In this document: one piece after another, positions 17,679 to 26,721 of the stretch
How positions within the stretch are numbered: the stretch's first letter is position 1
How the letters are laid out: each line of letters opens with the position of its first letter
Assembly: GCA_003647275.1 (NCBI GenBank)
Contig: QMMN01000013.1
Location: 1-55,934 of the forward strand
From: Deltaproteobacteria bacterium
Lineage (GTDB): Bacteria; Desulfobacterota; Desulfobacteria; Desulfobacterales; C00003060
DNA: 55,934 nucleotides
Direction: 5' to 3'
Program-made: the position numbers and the translations under genes
Notes under the pieces: generated by a model
The model's input: the letters and a program-made list of their open reading frames with translations, nothing else
Told to the model about the DNA's origin: nothing
The model's database searches: none

Positions 17679-18455
17679 TCAGCTTTCATCCGTGTAATTT
17701 TGAGGTAATAAGCTATTTTCTCGGTTATACGTTTCCATAATCCGGTCAACCTCTTCCTGCATGCGCGAAAAGGCCTCTTCGGTAAAGGGTTTTACGTCCT
17801 TGAGTGCGGGGTCCAGGGGGTCAGCCGGATTGAAGTTTTGAAGGGTAAGGGATAGGGGAGGGCTTACAGATCCGCCCGATCCAAGGCCTTTCAACTGCTC
17901 GGCCATGCGATAAATATCGGATTCATCAAGGAGCGAGGGGGAGACCGTGCACCGAAACATATAGGGGACCATGCCTGCCATCAGGACCTCGATTGATTTC
18001 TGGATGATGCTGACCGGTACATAGACACCGGCGCACCGGGCATATATTGGGTCATCCAGGGGGGCCTTCACGTCCATGGCCACGCAGTCCACCAGTTTTT
18101 CTGCGATCAGATAATGGAGCGTTTCAGGTTGGGTGCCATTGGTGTCAAGTTTGGTCTTGAACCCGGCCTCATGAATCGTTTTCAGCAGGGCCGGCAGCCC
18201 CCTGTGGATCGTAGGCTCCCCGCCTGTGATGCAGATCCCATCAACCCAGTCGTTGAACGGCTGGAGCCGTTCCAGTATTGTCTCAAGAGAAAGGGTTTCC
18301 AGGGTATCCGGCTTTAAGACAAGTTGGTGGTTATGACAATAGGGACACCTGAGGTTACAATAGGGCAAAAAGATGACGGCACAAATATGGCCCGGCCAAT
18401 CTAAAAATGAGGTTTCAATAAAGCCTTTAATGGGGGGAAGCTGATCATTGGTCAT
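17679..18455 (-). CDS. nrdG: Anaerobic ribonucleoside-triphosphate reductase activating protein
   Basis: Radical-SAM activase that abstracts hydrogen from the glycyl-radical residue of NrdD. The cluster motif CNLRCPYC (Cys33, Cys37, Cys40; CX3CX2C) follows the family start GFIETSFLDWPGHICAV. GGEPTIH binds SAM. At 258 residues it is the longer form common in strict anaerobes, compared with the shorter E. coli NrdG. It is the last gene of the nrdD cluster on the - strand, separated from the glutaredoxin-like gene by a 226-nt gap filled by a family R repeat. Confidence 0.93.
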   Translation of the reverse strand: MTNDQLPPIKGFIETSFLDWPGHICAVIFLPYCNLRCPYCHNHQLVLKPDTLETLSLETILERLQPFNDWVDGICITGGEPTIHRGLPALLKTIHEAGFKTKLDTNGTQPETLHYLIAEKLVDCVAMDVKAPLDDPIYARCAGVYVPVSIIQKSIEVLMAGMVPYMFRCTVSPSLLDESDIYRMAEQLKGLGSGGSVSPPLSLTLQNFNPADPLDPALKDVKPFTEEAFSRMQEEVDRIMETYNRENSLLPQNYTDES

Positions 18456-18466
18456 TTCAAAGACAA

Positions 18467-18680
18467 GAGTGAGCTAAAGTGCCTAAAGTGAACTAAAGTG
18501 AGCTAAAGTTAATGTGCACGCCTTTTGGCGTGGTCAATCTTAAAAATAGGCTGCGCTGAAAGCGCATTCCTTAACTTTAGGCACTTTAGTTCACTTTAGG
18601 CACTTTAAACTTTTATTTTGAATAGTATCTACCCCAAAGGGGCCACCTCTTCCAAGGGAAGTCTTGGACGAGGCGTAGTT
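18467..18680. repeat. Family R palindrome, copy 3, with the extended flank
   Basis: R arms and core (GTGCACGCC...GGCGTGG, TGCGCTGAAAGCGCA) span 18467-18610. The following 70 nt match, inverted, the flank beside copy 2 at 3450-3515. It sits inside the nrd cluster, between the glutaredoxin-like gene and nrdG. A TTACTAGTGACTGGTGAC piece at 18678-18695 resembles family U at 33603-33737. Confidence 0.8.
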
Positions 18681-18681
18681 A

Positions 18682-18933
18682 CTAGTGACTGGTGACTATT
18701 TTTGCAAGATACTTTTTGATCTTGCCTGTATCGGTAATGGCTGATGAATCGTTCAAAACCAGGATCGGAAGATTCTTTTCAGCAGTTTCAACCAACTCAT
18801 GCCAGGCCAGATGAGCCAGGGCACCAGGATTGTCGGGCCCTAGTTCTTCTATTGCAACTCCAAGGGCTTTCAAGTCAAAGCCCTTTTTGATTTCCTGACA
18901 GGCACTGCAAAGACTTTTGGTAAAAAGCGTCAT
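18682..18933 (-). CDS. Glutaredoxin/thioredoxin-like small protein of the nrd cluster
   Basis: An 83-residue thioredoxin-fold protein with an N-terminal CSAC redox motif (Cys9, Cys12) and a cis-Pro region NLPILVLND. The start at 18933 has GGGAGGG upstream and overlaps the nrdD stop codon by 4 nt (ATGA), so the two are translationally coupled. A longer reading frame to 19071 would only run through nrdD and is rejected. It probably supplies or senses reducing equivalents for the class III reductase; some class III enzymes use a NrdH/thioredoxin-type reductant instead of formate. This is inference from position. Confidence 0.82.
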   Translation of the reverse strand: MTLFTKSLCSACQEIKKGFDLKALGVAIEELGPDNPGALAHLAWHELVETAEKNLPILVLNDSSAITDTGKIKKYLAKIVTSH

Positions 18934-21092
18934 GATTCCCTCCCAACAAAGTAATGTTGATTTCGATAGCGATCCTTCAGCTCTCCCAATTTCCCCTTGT
19001 TCCAGCTTGAAATCCTGGTGAAATAGCCCGTGATGCGGGTAATCCCATCTACGTCCGTGCTGCCGCACCAAGGGCAGATTTCCTGGAGCCCGCGACTTAG
19101 CTTACCGCACGCCTTGCAGGAAGTGAATTCAGGCGAAAAGGCAATTTGATCATTCTTGGTCTGTTGAAAGGTCTTAATGACAAAATTGGCCAACGATTCT
19201 GCTGGCGGTTTGGACTCGCCGAGCCACACATGGGTTAAAGCTCCTGCTTCAATCAGGGGATGGAAGCGTCCTTCAAGCTTTACCCGCTCAATCGGGTTCA
19301 TGGGCGCACCCACATCGAAAAGGGTTGAGTTTGTGTAATAAACCTCGCCTGCAGCCTGATTTCCCTTAACCACGGTGGACGATTCTTTGGGAAAATACTT
19401 CAGGTCAAGCTTTGCAAAACGGTAGGCCGTGCTCTCCGCCGGGGTTTGTTCCAGCACAAAGCGCATATTGTATTTTCGGCTGTACTGGTTGGCCAGAAGG
19501 TTCATGTGGGCAATGATTTTCAGACCGAACTTCATCGCCTCAACAGAGGCATGCATCTCTTCACCGGTATGATACTGAATGAGCTCATTCAGCCCGACCA
19601 TGCCGATCAGATAGGTACACCGATCCATTCTTAGATATGGGCTGCCATCCAGGCTCATGTTGAGGAGACTCAAGGGCCCGGAGGATTTATGGGAAAGCAG
19701 GCGCTTGATAAAATCTCGTTTCTCCCGATGGGCCTTTACGGCTATTTCCACCAGTTCGCCGATCTTGGCAAAGAGCCGGGTGTGGTCTCCTTTTGCCTCA
19801 TAGGCCAGCCTGGGCAGATTCAAGGTCACGTTTTGAAGGGCCGAATACCGCATCTTCCATGGTTGTTTGGCATCTTCCAGATCCGAACGTTCCAACTTGA
19901 AACTCAGACGACAACACTCAGAGATCTTTGCCGTTTCTCCCCGGTCAAACACAAAGTAGGTGTTTCCCTTGTCAGAGGCCACATCGCAGATGTGGTTCAA
20001 AAAGGCCTCGTGGCCCGGGGTCTTGAAAAACTTTTCGGTGATATGGACCAGGGGTTTAGGGAAGAAAAAGGGCCTGCCCGCACCATCTCCCTCTTTAAAT
20101 ACGTCAAAGAGCTTCCACACAAAACGCTGGGCCTCTTTTTCATATTCGGCGTAAGTCTTGCCCGTGTACACACCCCCGGGTCCGATGGCCGGCACATCCT
20201 CAAAGTGTTTGGGGACTTCCCAATAGAGGTTGATATCTGTAAAGATTGCCTGGCCCCCGCGCGCCACAGCCTGCTGCGAGAATTCAAAGATCATCATCTG
20301 GGCCAGTTGCTCCACGGCCCGATCATCGAGTTTTTCCAAGTATGGGGCAAAAAAGAGGTTCACTGCATCCCAGCCGATGGCACCGGCAAAGTTGCTCTGT
20401 AGGGCTGCAGCAAATTTGACCATATGGGCGAGCAGGACCTCGGGATGTTTGGCTGGCTTTGCCATGGCCAGGGAATTGGGCAGATTAAGGCCGAATTTTT
20501 TCAGATATTCCAAAGATTGCCCTGAACAGTAAGGTCGATCAATGAAGCCCAGATCGTGCAGGTGAATGGCCCCGTGCATGTGGGCATCTCCCACCTCGGG
20601 TGAAAATACGTTTAAAAGGCCATATTCCTTTTTGATGCTTTCCGCCAAGGTCAGGTTGGTCGCCTCAGGACCGTGTGGAACATTAGCGTTTTCTTTGTTC
20701 GGGTGCACGATCATCTGCTCTACGTCGTATAGGGGAACCCCCAGACGGGTGTGCATCTTTCGGGCCTGCTCCAGGCCCCGTTCAATGAGCTTGGCATCGA
20801 CCAGTTCCCTGATCAGCGGGGAGGTGACCATGGAGATGCCGGAGGCCAGGATCATTTCCTCCACTTCCCGGCTGATTGTCTCTGCCGTATCCCGGTCAAC
20901 AAGGGCTTCTCGGACCATGGCACCAACGATCTTTTGGCGGTCCCAGCCGTCAATAGCCTCATCAGACGTGCGGACAAAAAGGGTTATGTCCGTGGTTTCA
21001 TGTCCGCCTGAGGCAGAGCCTTTCCGCCCAAGGTGGACACGACTGCGGGAAGCTCCCTGATCAACTTGAGAAAATTCCAACAGATTACCCAT
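18930..21092 (-). CDS. nrdD: Anaerobic (class III) ribonucleoside-triphosphate reductase
   Basis: Glycyl-radical enzyme that makes dNTPs without oxygen; 720 residues. An ATP-cone regulatory domain lies at about 33-125. The catalytic barrel follows, with EISE-type SECCRLSF at about 395. The C-terminal zinc ribbon is CKACG...CPWCG at about 656-674. The glycyl-radical loop RITGYFTR carries the radical Gly at about residue 689. AGGA lies 8 nt before the ATG. A strong promoter covered by an NrdR-like palindrome precedes it (21198-21226), which predicts repression by NrdR when dATP is high. Confidence 0.96.
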   Translation of the reverse strand: MGNLLEFSQVDQGASRSRVHLGRKGSASGGHETTDITLFVRTSDEAIDGWDRQKIVGAMVREALVDRDTAETISREVEEMILASGISMVTSPLIRELVDAKLIERGLEQARKMHTRLGVPLYDVEQMIVHPNKENANVPHGPEATNLTLAESIKKEYGLLNVFSPEVGDAHMHGAIHLHDLGFIDRPYCSGQSLEYLKKFGLNLPNSLAMAKPAKHPEVLLAHMVKFAAALQSNFAGAIGWDAVNLFFAPYLEKLDDRAVEQLAQMMIFEFSQQAVARGGQAIFTDINLYWEVPKHFEDVPAIGPGGVYTGKTYAEYEKEAQRFVWKLFDVFKEGDGAGRPFFFPKPLVHITEKFFKTPGHEAFLNHICDVASDKGNTYFVFDRGETAKISECCRLSFKLERSDLEDAKQPWKMRYSALQNVTLNLPRLAYEAKGDHTRLFAKIGELVEIAVKAHREKRDFIKRLLSHKSSGPLSLLNMSLDGSPYLRMDRCTYLIGMVGLNELIQYHTGEEMHASVEAMKFGLKIIAHMNLLANQYSRKYNMRFVLEQTPAESTAYRFAKLDLKYFPKESSTVVKGNQAAGEVYYTNSTLFDVGAPMNPIERVKLEGRFHPLIEAGALTHVWLGESKPPAESLANFVIKTFQQTKNDQIAFSPEFTSCKACGKLSRGLQEICPWCGSTDVDGITRITGYFTRISSWNKGKLGELKDRYRNQHYFVGRES

Positions 21093-21172
21093 TATGTTTA
21101 TCCTCGAAATGATTGGTTATTGGTTTTGATTGACTGTTGATCCGCCTACGGCGGAATCAGTAAAGGATGTAA

Positions 21173-21226
21173 GTGGCTATATTGTAGACAGACAGACTCT
21201 AAACCACAATATATTGTGTGTGTCAA
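21173..21226 (-). promoter_or_regulatory. nrdD promoter with tandem NrdR-type boxes
   Basis: On the - strand TTGACA (21226-21221), 17 nt, then TTTAGA (21203-21198). The spacer contains CACAATATATTGTG (21205-21218), a perfect 14-bp palindrome matching the NrdR-box pattern. A weaker second box (21173-21186, sharing TATATTGT) lies exactly 32 bp away, the usual three-helical-turn spacing of paired NrdR boxes. Confidence 0.8.
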
Positions 21227-21337
21227 GAAAAAAATGAGACCTTGCTGCTGATGTAAGATGCCGGATACCAGATTGCCAGTGAACACAGGCAATTCCACAC
21301 CACATAACCCCGGCGCACTAGGTATCGATAGCAGATA

Positions 21338-22378
21338 TCACTTAGACGCGAAAAGGCGGCGAATCTTGGTCTTGAATGGCGGGGTGATGATACCTTTTTC
21401 GGTAATAATGGCGCTTACATACCGGTGAGGGGTGACATCAAAGGCAGGGTTTTCTGCGGGCACGCCGACCGGTACGGTCCGTTTGCCCTGAAAGTGGGTG
21501 ACCTCTTTTTCATCCCGCTGCTCAATGGGAATCTCTTTTCCGCTTTTGATCGAACCGTCAATTGTAGACATAGGCGCGGCCACGTAAAAAGGGATCTTAT
21601 GGGTCCTGGCAAGGACCGCCACCATATAAGTGCCGATCTTGTTTGCCACATCCCCGTTAGCTGCAATCCGGTCGGCCCCCACGATGATGGCGTCGACTTT
21701 TCCCTGTTGTATGAAATAGCCGGCCGCATTATCGGTGATGACGGTCACGGGGATACCTGACTCCTTAAGTTCCCAGGCTGTAAGGCGTGCCCCCTGCAAA
21801 AACGGGCGGGTCTCATCAGCAAGGACCTCAATCCGCTTTCCAGCCTCCACAGCTGCCCGCACCACGCCCAGTGCCGTGCCATAGCCGCCTGTGGCTAAAG
21901 CGCCCGCATTACAGTGGGTCAACACGCGGCTTTTGTCTTTGAGCAGCCTCTGTCCGTAGCGTCCCATGGCCCGGTTGATGGCTATATCTTCGTCCAGGAT
22001 TTTTTGGGCTTCTTCAACAAGGCGTGACTTTACTCCTTCTACTCCTTTGTGGCTGGTTCCATCTGCCACTTGTTTCATCCGTTCGACAGCCCACGCAAGG
22101 TTTACGGCGGTTGGGCGCGCCGAAACCATTTCACGGCATATGGCATCAAACCTTGCCCTGAAATGATCCATCCTGTTGGTACGGATCTTCAGGGCCCCCA
22201 GGGCAACGCCCATGGCCGCGGCCACACCAATGGCCGGGGCCCCACGAATGGCAAGCTCTTGGATGGCACGGATGACCGAGCGATAGCCCTTGCAGACCAC
22301 GTACCTTTCCTGCAAAGGGAGTTTTCTCTGATCGATCATGACCACCTGGTTGTCTTTCCATTCAATCGTTTTCAACAT
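21338..22378 (-). CDS. mtnA: Methylthioribose-1-phosphate isomerase
   Basis: Converts 5-methylthioribose-1-phosphate to 5-methylthioribulose-1-phosphate in methionine salvage; eIF2B-like family. Conserved segments are MLKTIEWKDNQVVMIDQR at the N-terminus, IRGAPAIG, HCNAGALAT (with the catalytic Cys) and VGADRIAANGDVANKIGTY (with the catalytic Asp). I start at the ATG at 22378 (346 aa) because it matches the family; an upstream TTG at 22399 would add seven residues. It lies 63 nt after gatB on the same strand and probably shares its transcript. No other Mtn gene is in the window, so it may serve a non-classical salvage route. Confidence 0.93.
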   Translation of the reverse strand: MLKTIEWKDNQVVMIDQRKLPLQERYVVCKGYRSVIRAIQELAIRGAPAIGVAAAMGVALGALKIRTNRMDHFRARFDAICREMVSARPTAVNLAWAVERMKQVADGTSHKGVEGVKSRLVEEAQKILDEDIAINRAMGRYGQRLLKDKSRVLTHCNAGALATGGYGTALGVVRAAVEAGKRIEVLADETRPFLQGARLTAWELKESGIPVTVITDNAAGYFIQQGKVDAIIVGADRIAANGDVANKIGTYMVAVLARTHKIPFYVAAPMSTIDGSIKSGKEIPIEQRDEKEVTHFQGKRTVPVGVPAENPAFDVTPHRYVSAIITEKGIITPPFKTKIRRLFASK

Positions 22379-22441
22379 TTCTCTCGTCCGCTCCTCCAAT
22401 CTACCCCTTTACCCTCTGTGAGAGATAAAAAGAGGTTTTCA

Positions 22442-23872
22442 CTATCCTTCTAACATTCGTTTGAGGATCTCATTGACCATCTTGGGATTTGCCTTGCCGC
22501 GGGTTGCCTTCATCACCTGGCCCACAAAGAACCCAAACAACTTGGTCTTGCCCGCCTTGTAGTCCGAAACCTCCTTTGCATGGTCAGCAAGCACCTGTTT
22601 AACCGCATCGGCAATCGCATCGGCATCAGTAACTTGGACGAGACCCTTTTCCTGGACGATCGTCTCCGGTGGTTTGCCGCTTGATACCATTTCATCAAAC
22701 ACGGTTTTCGCGATCTTGCCGCTGATGACTCCGGAGTCGATCAACCGCAGCAGTTCGGCCAGACGTTCTGGAGGAACAGGAGATTCCTCAATGGTCTTGT
22801 TTTCCGCCTTCAAGGCACCCAGGACGCTCCCCATGACCCAGTTGCTAACCGTTTTGGGACTGGGAAAGCGTTTTACGCAGGCCTCAAAGTAATCTGCCAG
22901 GGCACGAGAACTTGTCAGGACCTGCGCGTCATAGGAAGGAATTTCATACGCCTCGATAAAGCGTGCCTGCTTTTCGTCAGGCAGTTCCGGAAGGGTGCTT
23001 CGGATCTCCTCAACCCATCCTTCATCAATGACAAGGGGGAGTAAATCCGGATCAGGAAAATAACGGTAGTCATGGGCCTCTTCCTTGCCGCGCATGGAGG
23101 CAGTTACCCCCTTGTCCGGATCCCAGAGTCGGGTCTCCTGGACCACCTTGCCACCATCCTCGATGATCGCTTTTTGCCTGCGGATTTCATAGGCTAATGC
23201 ATTTTCCACGTGTTTAAAGGAGTTCATGTTCTTGAGTTCTGTACGCGTTCCAAAGGTGTCCGTGCCTACAGGGCGGACCGAGACATTGGCGTCGCACCTG
23301 AAACTTCCCTCTTCCATGTTCCCATCGCATATCTCCAGATATCGGAGGATGGCCCGCAGCTGTCGGAGGTATGCCCCGGCCTCTTCCGAGGTGCGAATAT
23401 CCGGTTCACTCACGATCTCGATCAAGGGAACCCCGGTTCGGTTGAAATCGACTATACTTACGGGTCGATAGGGATCGTGAATCAGCTTTCCGGCATCCTC
23501 TTCCATATGGATCCGGGTAATACCGATGCGCTTTCTGTTTCCATTGACCTCGATGAAAACATGTCCGTGTTCGGCAATGGGGAGTTCATACTGGGATATC
23601 TGATAACCCTTTGGAAGGTCGGGATAAAAGTAGTTCTTACGGGCAAAGCGACTTTCACGTGCAATGGTGCAATTCGTGGCCAGGGCCATGCGAATGGTAT
23701 AGTCCACCACCTTGCGGTTCAGGACCGGAAGCACCCCCGGCATCCCAAGACAGACCGCACAGGTGTGGGTGTTGGGCGGTGCGCCAAACTCGGTGGAGCA
23801 ACCACAAAAGATCTTGGTCTTGGTTAGCAGTTGGGCATGGACTTCAAGACCGATAATGGCTTCGTAGTTCAT
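22442..23872 (-). CDS. gatB: Aspartyl/glutamyl-tRNA(Asn/Gln) amidotransferase subunit B
   Basis: Kinase/tRNA-binding subunit of GatCAB, which amidates mischarged Glu-tRNA(Gln) or Asp-tRNA(Asn). The 476-residue length is typical. Visible signatures are the N-terminal [13 protein letters not shown], zinc-site cysteines (CGCS...CAVCLGMPG), [16 protein letters not shown], the family signature [18 protein letters not shown], and the C-terminal YqeY-like tail ([12 protein letters not shown]). AGGAG lies 12 nt before the ATG. GatA and GatC are not in the window. Confidence 0.96.
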   Translation of the reverse strand: MNYEAIIGLEVHAQLLTKTKIFCGCSTEFGAPPNTHTCAVCLGMPGVLPVLNRKVVDYTIRMALATNCTIARESRFARKNYFYPDLPKGYQISQYELPIAEHGHVFIEVNGNRKRIGITRIHMEEDAGKLIHDPYRPVSIVDFNRTGVPLIEIVSEPDIRTSEEAGAYLRQLRAILRYLEICDGNMEEGSFRCDANVSVRPVGTDTFGTRTELKNMNSFKHVENALAYEIRRQKAIIEDGGKVVQETRLWDPDKGVTASMRGKEEAHDYRYFPDPDLLPLVIDEGWVEEIRSTLPELPDEKQARFIEAYEIPSYDAQVLTSSRALADYFEACVKRFPSPKTVSNWVMGSVLGALKAENKTIEESPVPPERLAELLRLIDSGVISGKIAKTVFDEMVSSGKPPETIVQEKGLVQVTDADAIADAVKQVLADHAKEVSDYKAGKTKLFGFFVGQVMKATRGKANPKMVNEILKRMLEG

Positions 23873-23939
23873 ATTAGTAAAGTTCTCCTAATCAACTCAA
23901 GACTATGTGCACGTCGAAACTGTGAGCAAATACCAAGCA

Positions 23940-24172
23940 AGTGCCTAAAGTGAACTAAAGTGAGCTAACGTGCCTAAAGTTAAAGAGATTAAGGAATTAA
24001 GGAATTGAGGGATTAAGATCATATGAAATTCATTCAATTCACAATTCCTGAATTGCTGATGATTACATCCAACTTTAGCTCACTTTAGGCACTTTAGTTC
24101 ACTTTAGTTCACTTTAGCTCACTTTAGCTCACTTTAGCTCACTTTAGGCACTTTAGTTCACTTTAGCTCACT
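23940..24172. repeat. Family R palindrome, copy 4, with a different core
   Basis: The left arm (23940-23982) and a long right arm (24072-24172) are made of about ten AGTGNNCTAA-type units. The usual R core is absent; instead there is a GGAATTAAGGAATTGAGGGA run and ATTCAATTCACAATTCCTGA. The end of the right arm is also the end of the next gene: its stop codon TAA lies in a GAGCTAAAG unit. Confidence 0.85.
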
Positions 24173-26121
24173 CCTACAATATAGTCCAGCGCCCCGGGGT
24201 TCTCAACCGAGGATAAATCACCGGGATCTTCTCCCATATATTTTTTACGGATGGCTTTTCTGACAATCTTCATGGACCTGGTTCTGGGAAGGTCGGGCAC
24301 GATCTCAATCGCCCTGGGCCGGAGATTCTTCCCCATGATCCTGGTCACGTGTTGGGCAAGGTCTATTGTGAGTTTCTCAGATGGCTCATATCCATCCTTT
24401 AGAATCACAAAACAGACGATGTCAGAACCTTTCAGCTTATCAGGTACCCCGATGACAGCCGATTCTCGGACGGCCTCATGGTCCATCAGGGCAGACTCGA
24501 TCTCGCCGGCCCCGGTGCGTACACCGGCCACATTTATGGTGTCGTCCGATCTGCCGTGCAGGGTCAGTTGTCCCTGTTTGTCTCGTCTTATGTAATCGCC
24601 GTGATACCAGACATCCGGATTCTTTTCCCATGAAAAGTAGGTTTCAATATAGCGGTCCCAGTCCCCAAGGAAGCCCCTGGTGAGAGAAGGCGCTGGCTTT
24701 AAAAGGACCAGGTGCCCCGTACCCGTATCAATGAGTTTTCCGTCATCATCGGCGATTCCTATGGCCATGCCCAACCCGGGCATCCCCACAGAACAAGGTT
24801 TAAGAGGCGTCAGAGGCGACGGCGAGACAAGGCATCCGCACATCTCTGTCCCCCCACTGATATTGATGATGGGGACACGGCCCTGTCCAATATTTTCAAA
24901 GACCCACATGTAACTCTCCGGGTCAAAGGGTTCACCCGTGGAGCCGAGAAATTTCAGGGAAGACAGGTCATATTCCCTTATCCAGTCCTCCCCCTTGGTT
25001 TTCAAGCTTCGGCTGTACGTGGGAGAAAGGCCCAGGTGGGTGAGTCTGTGGCGCGTGACCATCTCAAGGACCCGCTTGTGATCAGGATAGAAGGGATGCC
25101 CCTCATATATCAGGTAGCACCCACCAAAATGCTGAACCCCCATGACCTCCCACGGCCCCATCATCCATCCGATGTTGGTGATCCAGTAAAATCTGGCGTC
25201 AGGCTTGACGTCAAAGTGAAACCCAAGCTCCTTGACAACCTGTGCAAATACACCAGCAACGCGATGGAGCGTTCCCTTTGGCTTACCCGTGGTCCCGGAC
25301 GAATAAAGGATCATGGCAAGGTCTTCGGCATCCAGCACGACTGTCTTAAACTCCGAAGGTTGTTTGGGCACCAGCTCGTGCCACCATATATCCCTGCCTT
25401 CCTGCCAGGGGATTTGAGGGGCCTTCTGCCGTTTGACCACCACAATGTGCTTTAGGCTCGGGACCTCTTGGGCTGCTTTGTCACAGGTGGCTTTGAGAGG
25501 GATCGGTCGCGTTTTATAGAAACCCACGTCTGAGGTCAAAAGCACTCGGGCCTTGGCATCTGCCAGCCGGACGGCCAGGGGCTTTGCCCCAAAGCCTGAA
25601 AACACGGGAATCAAAGGCGCACCCAGTTTCATGCAGGCCCAGAAGGCCACGATGAGCTCGGGTATCATGGGCATATAGAACCCCACGGTCACACCCTTTC
25701 TTACACCCAGGGACTTTAAGGCATTGGCGCATTGGTTTGCACTTCTGTAAAGGTCAAGGTAGGTCCACTTCTCTGTGGTGCCATCTTCGGTTTCCCAGAT
25801 GAAGGCCAGGCGGTTGGTTGTGGAAGGGTCCATGGCATGGCGGTCAAGGCAATTGTAGGCAATGCTGAGCTTTCCGCCTATGAACCAGCGCGCGCGCTCA
25901 AATGACTTAGAGCCATCCAGATCAAGTATGGTATCGTATCTCCTGTGCCAATGAACCCCTAGGTAGTCCATGGCTGCCGGCCAGAACCACTTGATGTCGT
26001 CAATGGATTTCTGGTACAGGTCCTTGTAGGTTTTGATTCCCCACTGATCCATGAAGCCCTTTACATGGGACCCTTCAACATATGCTTTTGTAGGCTTCCA
26101 AATAATTTCCGGGGTGTTCAT
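24163..26121 (-). CDS. Acetyl-CoA-synthetase-like acyl-CoA ligase (AMP-forming)
   Basis: Two-step ligase, acid + ATP + CoA to acyl-CoA + AMP + PPi. 652 residues from the ATG at 26121, which has AGGAGA 9 nt upstream. An ACAS-type N-terminal cap (about 20-90) is present. The P-loop YSSGTTGKPKGTLHR is at about 270-285, the A5-type motif NISGGTEMCG follows, then WYHGDYIRRD with the hinge HGRSDDTINVAGVRTG. A C-terminal domain carries the lysine segment RTRSMKIVRKAIR, the site that is reversibly acetylated in Acs. Overall it resembles acetyl/propionyl-CoA synthetases, but the acyl pocket cannot be read with certainty. The last codons (GVS and stop) are formed by family R repeat DNA. Confidence 0.85.
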   Translation of the reverse strand: MNTPEIIWKPTKAYVEGSHVKGFMDQWGIKTYKDLYQKSIDDIKWFWPAAMDYLGVHWHRRYDTILDLDGSKSFERARWFIGGKLSIAYNCLDRHAMDPSTTNRLAFIWETEDGTTEKWTYLDLYRSANQCANALKSLGVRKGVTVGFYMPMIPELIVAFWACMKLGAPLIPVFSGFGAKPLAVRLADAKARVLLTSDVGFYKTRPIPLKATCDKAAQEVPSLKHIVVVKRQKAPQIPWQEGRDIWWHELVPKQPSEFKTVVLDAEDLAMILYSSGTTGKPKGTLHRVAGVFAQVVKELGFHFDVKPDARFYWITNIGWMMGPWEVMGVQHFGGCYLIYEGHPFYPDHKRVLEMVTRHRLTHLGLSPTYSRSLKTKGEDWIREYDLSSLKFLGSTGEPFDPESYMWVFENIGQGRVPIINISGGTEMCGCLVSPSPLTPLKPCSVGMPGLGMAIGIADDDGKLIDTGTGHLVLLKPAPSLTRGFLGDWDRYIETYFSWEKNPDVWYHGDYIRRDKQGQLTLHGRSDDTINVAGVRTGAGEIESALMDHEAVRESAVIGVPDKLKGSDIVCFVILKDGYEPSEKLTIDLAQHVTRIMGKNLRPRAIEIVPDLPRTRSMKIVRKAIRKKYMGEDPGDLSSVENPGALDYIVGVS

Positions 26122-26274
26122 CGTTATAATCTCCTGGGGCAATCTCCTGAGATCACGTCAGGAATTTCTTTACCAGATGTCGACTGAAAAGACAATCCAC
26201 GACAGTCTGATTTTCTTTTGACAAAGGGGATTGGGAGAGACTATAAACGCTCAAACATTCGGGTGAGGAGAATC

Positions 26275-26460
26275 GTGGATTACTTTTTGTGTGTATTGGG
26301 AATGGTGATGATCGTGGAGGGCCTCCCTTACTTTGCCGTACCCTCCAGGATAAAGATTTGGGTCCAAAAGCTTATTGAACTGCCTGATTCAAGCCTTCGG
26401 CTCATGGGATTTTTCCTCATGCTTGCCGGACTTGGCCTGGTCTATTTGGGGAGACAATAG
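26275..26460 (+). CDS. DUF2065-family small inner-membrane protein
   Basis: A 61-residue protein with two hydrophobic helices: YFLCVLGMVMIVEGLPYFAV and GFFLMLAGLGLVYLGR. This is the YjeT/DUF2065 pattern, function unknown. I choose GTG at 26275 because GAGGAG lies 5 nt before it and the result matches the family length; the open frame extends to a TTG at 26218 without support. It stands alone between the ligase gene and a family R repeat. Confidence 0.8.
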   Translation: MDYFLCVLGMVMIVEGLPYFAVPSRIKIWVQKLIELPDSSLRLMGFFLMLAGLGLVYLGRQ

Positions 26461-26703
26461 TCTAAAGTGAGCTAAAGTTTAAAGTGTCTAAAGTGAGCTA
26501 AAGTTTAAAGTGCCTAAAGTGAACTAAAGTGCCTAAAGTGAGCTAAAGTTAATGTGCACGCTTTTTCAGCCGTCGTAGCCAGGGCTACTTTGGCGAAGTC
26601 TGCTGGCGAGGCCAATCTTAAAAACAGGTTGCGCTGAAAGCGCATTCCTTAACTTTAGGCACTTTAGTTCACTTTAGGCACTTTAGTTCACTTTAGGCAC
26701 TAG
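26460..26703. repeat. Family R palindrome, copy 5
   Basis: Begins at the DUF2065 stop codon and ends 19 nt before queA. The left arm has about seven AGTGNNCTAAAG units, including TTTAAAGTG variants. The core has about 45 nt of extra sequence between the GTGCACGC and GGCCAATC halves compared with copies 1 and 3. It ends with two CACTTTAGGCACTTTAGTT units. Confidence 0.85.
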
Positions 26704-26721
26704 ATTTATCAAGGAATCTTC

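Noticed and set aside
18682-19071. Longer 129-residue form of the glutaredoxin-like protein
   Set aside because: The extra 46 residues are antisense-like out-of-frame nrdD sequence; the ATG at 18933 has a strong ribosome site and ATGA coupling.
19689-20402. 237-codon + strand frame
   Set aside because: Antisense to nrdD; no start site signal and no family resemblance.
26218-26274. Upstream TTG start for the DUF2065 gene
   Set aside because: Adds a charged tail not seen in the family; GTG 26275 has a close GAGGAG site.
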